Of a stretch of 48,772 bases of DNA, positions 46,712 through 48,772 are shown in pieces. The position numbers and the translations under genes are program-made. The DNA comes from Bacillota bacterium (GTDB taxonomy: Bacteria; Bacillota; Clostridia; Tissierellales; Peptoniphilaceae). Each line of letters starts with the position of its first letter. Within the stretch, counting starts at the first letter, position 1. The DNA is taken from assembly GCA_023443025.1 (NCBI GenBank), contig JAEZWM010000035.1, positions 1 through 48,772 of the forward strand, in the 5' to 3' direction. The notes beneath the pieces were generated by a model. It ran no database searches and was not told the origin of the DNA. It saw only the letters and a program-made list of their open reading frames with translations.

Positions 46712-47713
46712 ATGTACTATAAGAAATTATTGCCGGATATAATAAATTATGTAAATAAAAATCACGAAAAAATCATCGGAAAGCACGGAGATTTTAAGGT
46801 AAGTTTTTTAGCACAGGGAGAATATAATATTAACTACACGATTGAGAGCGATTTTAAACAGGTTTTAAGAATTAATACAGGTAGCCAGTTAAATCTGGAC
46901 AATCAAATAGAATATGAGTTCAATGCACTTAAAGTGTTGGAGTCTACGGGCGTAACACCTATTCCCTACTACCTGGATTCAACTATGTCTGATATACCTC
47001 ATGGACTCCTGACCATGGAGTATTTAGAAGGAGAACCGTTATCATACGAGCATGACTTACCAACTGCAGCTTCAATCTTTTCTACGATACATTCACTAGA
47101 TACTACTAATCTAAATAATTTTATAGTAGAAGAGAATTCAATTGAAGCAAGGCTTCGTGAATGTAAACATTGGCTAGACAACTCCCTGTACTCAGATAGC
47201 CTTACTGATCGTCAAAAAGACTTTTTCAAAAAAATATACGATATTGCATGCAGTCAAGTTGATTCCGGTAAATATTTATTAGATAATCCTAGGCATGTAA
47301 TCAACAACACAGAAGTAAATTCCTCTAATTTTATCATAGGAGAATCTGCATATCTAATAGACTGGGAAAAGCCGGTAATCGCCGATCCTTCACAGGATAT
47401 CACGCAATTCCTAGCACCCACAACAACCTTATGGAAAACAGATACCATTCTTTCACAGAGCCAAATAGATGAGTTTTATGAAGTGTACACATCACAAAAC
47501 CCAAAACTAAAAGATATAGAAAAAAGGGTAAATATCTATAAACCATATCTACTGTTAAGAGCTCTAACTTGGTGTGCATATGCTTATGTTGAATACCAGA
47601 AACCGGATAAAAAGATTGTCAATCAAGACACTTTGGAAAGACTAATCATGTATTTGGATGTTGACTTTATGAGAGATTTATATAATAAACTAGGAGGAGC
47701 TTGGAAAATATAA
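46712..47713 (+). CDS. Phosphotransferase of the APH/choline kinase superfamily
   Basis: 333 aa; AGGAGG precedes the ATG. Glycine loop LAQGEYNINYTIES (about 33-46), VLRINTG, MEYLEGEPLS and the DFG-equivalent IDWEKPV (Asp217) are visible. The catalytic loop usually written HxDxxxxN reads INNTEVNSSNFII, so the first His is Asn and the catalytic Asp is Glu201, while Asn206 is retained. Members phosphorylate small hydroxyl compounds such as choline, aminoglycosides, homoserine or methylthioribose. Lying between the ATPase gene and a nucleoside-hydrolase-like gene, it may phosphorylate the imported compound or its sugar part. Confidence 0.82.
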   Translation: MYYKKLLPDIINYVNKNHEKIIGKHGDFKVSFLAQGEYNINYTIESDFKQVLRINTGSQLNLDNQIEYEFNALKVLESTGVTPIPYYLDSTMSDIPHGLLTMEYLEGEPLSYEHDLPTAASIFSTIHSLDTTNLNNFIVEENSIEARLRECKHWLDNSLYSDSLTDRQKDFFKKIYDIACSQVDSGKYLLDNPRHVINNTEVNSSNFIIGESAYLIDWEKPVIADPSQDITQFLAPTTTLWKTDTILSQSQIDEFYEVYTSQNPKLKDIEKRVNIYKPYLLLRALTWCAYAYVEYQKPDKKIVNQDTLERLIMYLDVDFMRDLYNKLGGAWKI

Positions 47714-48531
47714 TGAAAAAAATAATAGTAGATTTTGACAACACATTTACCGAGGAAGGACATGATATCGATGACTTGATAGCTTTTCTTTACTTATATA
47801 CAAGAGATGATGTTATCATTCCATTCGTTACTACAACTTTTGGGAACTCCACAGAAGAAGTTGTTTATAATTGCACTAAAAATGTATTTAATAGACTTGA
47901 TATAGACATACCTGTTTTCAGAGGTTTAAATGGTGAAGCGCCTCAGGAAATGCTTTCTTATATATTAACAAATGACGATGTATATCTCTTGTCGCTTGGT
48001 TCTACTAACAATTTTAAAAAACTCTTAGAACTCAAAGATATAAGTAATAAAATTAACTCCATTACCCTTATGGGTGGAGTCACCGAACCACTTTATTTTT
48101 CTGGAAAACAGATGAATGAGTTAAACTTTTCAATTGATTATGAATCCACATACTATGTTTTAAACGGATTTGATACTCCCAATACAATAACCGGTAATAA
48201 TTGTCTGGCGTCAGTTTTCACGGGAAATACAATGCCTAAAATAAAAAGTGAAAGTCATGTATTCTTAGAAAAAACCATAACTAGATGGCTTGACTTTTTC
48301 AAACTCGAGTACAATTATGATGGCGTTGTCCTTTGGGATGTCATTGCAGCCATGTATATTACATCACCACATCTATTTACAGACCATATAGACAATTATG
48401 ACATAAATACAGACGATTTAGTAACAGGTTATCTTAAAAAATCCGAATCCGGAGTCGCATTAAATTTACCTAAACTAATAAATCCGGTCGACTATACCGA
48501 CATAATAAGTGATATTTTTAATACAATATAA
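47713..48531 (+). CDS. Nucleoside-hydrolase-like (IUNH superfamily) protein
   Basis: 272 aa from ATG 47713, which overlaps the previous stop codon (TAATG). An in-frame TTG at 47701 is closer to AGGAGG (47692-47697) and is an alternative. The N-terminal IIVDFDNTFTEEGHDIDD resembles the calcium-binding DxDxxxDD of nucleoside N-ribohydrolases with an insert; SITLMGGVTEP and MNELNFSIDYEST match the family's MMGG and EFN segments, and VVLWDVIAAMYITSP the C-terminal metal ligand region. It probably cleaves an N-glycosidic bond. Last gene of the operon. Confidence 0.8.
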   Translation: MKKIIVDFDNTFTEEGHDIDDLIAFLYLYTRDDVIIPFVTTTFGNSTEEVVYNCTKNVFNRLDIDIPVFRGLNGEAPQEMLSYILTNDDVYLLSLGSTNNFKKLLELKDISNKINSITLMGGVTEPLYFSGKQMNELNFSIDYESTYYVLNGFDTPNTITGNNCLASVFTGNTMPKIKSESHVFLEKTITRWLDFFKLEYNYDGVVLWDVIAAMYITSPHLFTDHIDNYDINTDDLVTGYLKKSESGVALNLPKLINPVDYTDIISDIFNTI

Positions 48532-48571
48532 AAACAAGTGAGTAGCTACTGCGTCTACTCACTTGTTTTTT
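48530..48571. terminator. Terminator of the ABC transporter operon
   Basis: AAAAACAAGTGAGTAG (48530-48545) pairs with CTACTCACTTGTTTTT (48555-48570) around a 9-nt loop; bidirectional between convergent genes. Confidence 0.88.
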
Positions 48572-48772
48572 ATCTTTTTTATGTTTTCAAATGTTCTATA
48601 GCCAACATCTGTATAGTCAAGTATATTGTTTATATCGTCAGCTAAATCGATATCTGACAAAACCACTCCTTCATGCACTGACAGTTTTTTAGCCTTTATT
48701 ACCTCCAGAGTAGTGTCATATACGCTTTTAGTGCTCCATCTTATATCGCTCAATAAGACATGCTCCATTGGC
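48559..48772 (-). CDS. Partial gene of unknown function (C-terminal part)
   Basis: The last 70 or so codons of a minus-strand gene run to the window edge. An ATG at 48768 is in frame, but only 4 bases are visible beyond it and no ribosome binding site can be judged, so the protein probably extends outside. The visible part (HVLLSDIRWSTKSVYDTTLE, LSDIDLADDINNILDY) is soluble and mixed alpha/beta; the family was not recognised. Confidence 0.55.
   Translation of the reverse strand, partial: PMEHVLLSDIRWSTKSVYDTTLEVIKAKKLSVHEGVVLSDIDLADDINNILDYTDVGYRTFENIKKIKNK

Overview
The window looks like chromosomal DNA of a low-G+C, anaerobic Gram-positive bacterium (Firmicutes/Clostridia in the broad sense, possibly the Tissierellia/Peptoniphilaceae group). 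Grounds: Firmicutes-type gene clusters (rplU-prp-rpmA with a processed L27 leader; tig-clpP-clpX-lon-engB; cdaA-cdaR-glmM), anaerobe oxygen-defence proteins (rubredoxin, rubrerythrin, ferritin), strong AGGAGG ribosome binding sites and AT-rich intergenic DNA. The genus is a guess; a search with the complete 16S gene (2445-3977, minus strand) would settle it. No prophage, transposase or CRISPR array was seen; this is mostly core chromosome.

Layout. (1) 1-4201: an rRNA operon on the minus strand, driven by two consensus promoters, in the order 16S, tRNA-Ala(UGC), 23S (the 23S 3' third lies outside the window). The 23S gene carries a 97-nt hairpin insertion at helix 25, the classical site of intervening sequences. 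(2) 4361-5166: a divergent lipoprotein gene. (3) 5165-27478: long minus-strand housekeeping blocks: ribosome genes and ribosome-associated GTPases (rplU, prp, rpmA, obg, yhbY, typA, engB), cardiolipin synthase, the protein quality-control cluster tig-clpP-clpX-lon, a c-di-AMP/cell-wall block (cdaA, cdaR, cca, glmM) with DegV, a CapA-like metallophosphatase, HPr, rubrerythrin and ferritin. A plus-strand rubredoxin gene too short for ordinary ORF cut-offs sits at 11972-12133. (4) 27633-32300: a plus-strand membrane-anchored S41-like protein lacking the usual serine, an AbgT-family transporter and an M20 peptidase. (5) 32351-38800 (minus): a PAP2 phosphatase and a complete glycine cleavage operon gcvT-gcvH-gcvPA-gcvPB-lpd. 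(6) 38905-42517: an Fe-S aldo/keto reductase, a zinc-ribbon membrane protein and a MATE exporter. (7) 42725-48531 (plus): a six-gene operon with a YnjB-type binding lipoprotein, two permeases, an ATPase, an APH/choline-kinase-like phosphotransferase and a nucleoside-hydrolase-like protein.

Most worth following up: the six-gene operon, which looks like an import, phosphorylation and N-glycoside cleavage route for an unknown, possibly nucleoside-like compound, with a kinase whose catalytic Asp position is Glu; an 8-T tract at the start of its second permease that puts the well-placed start codon out of frame (phase variation, slippage or sequence error); the 23S intervening sequence; and an N-terminal anchor motif shared between CapA and the S41-like pseudoprotease candidate.
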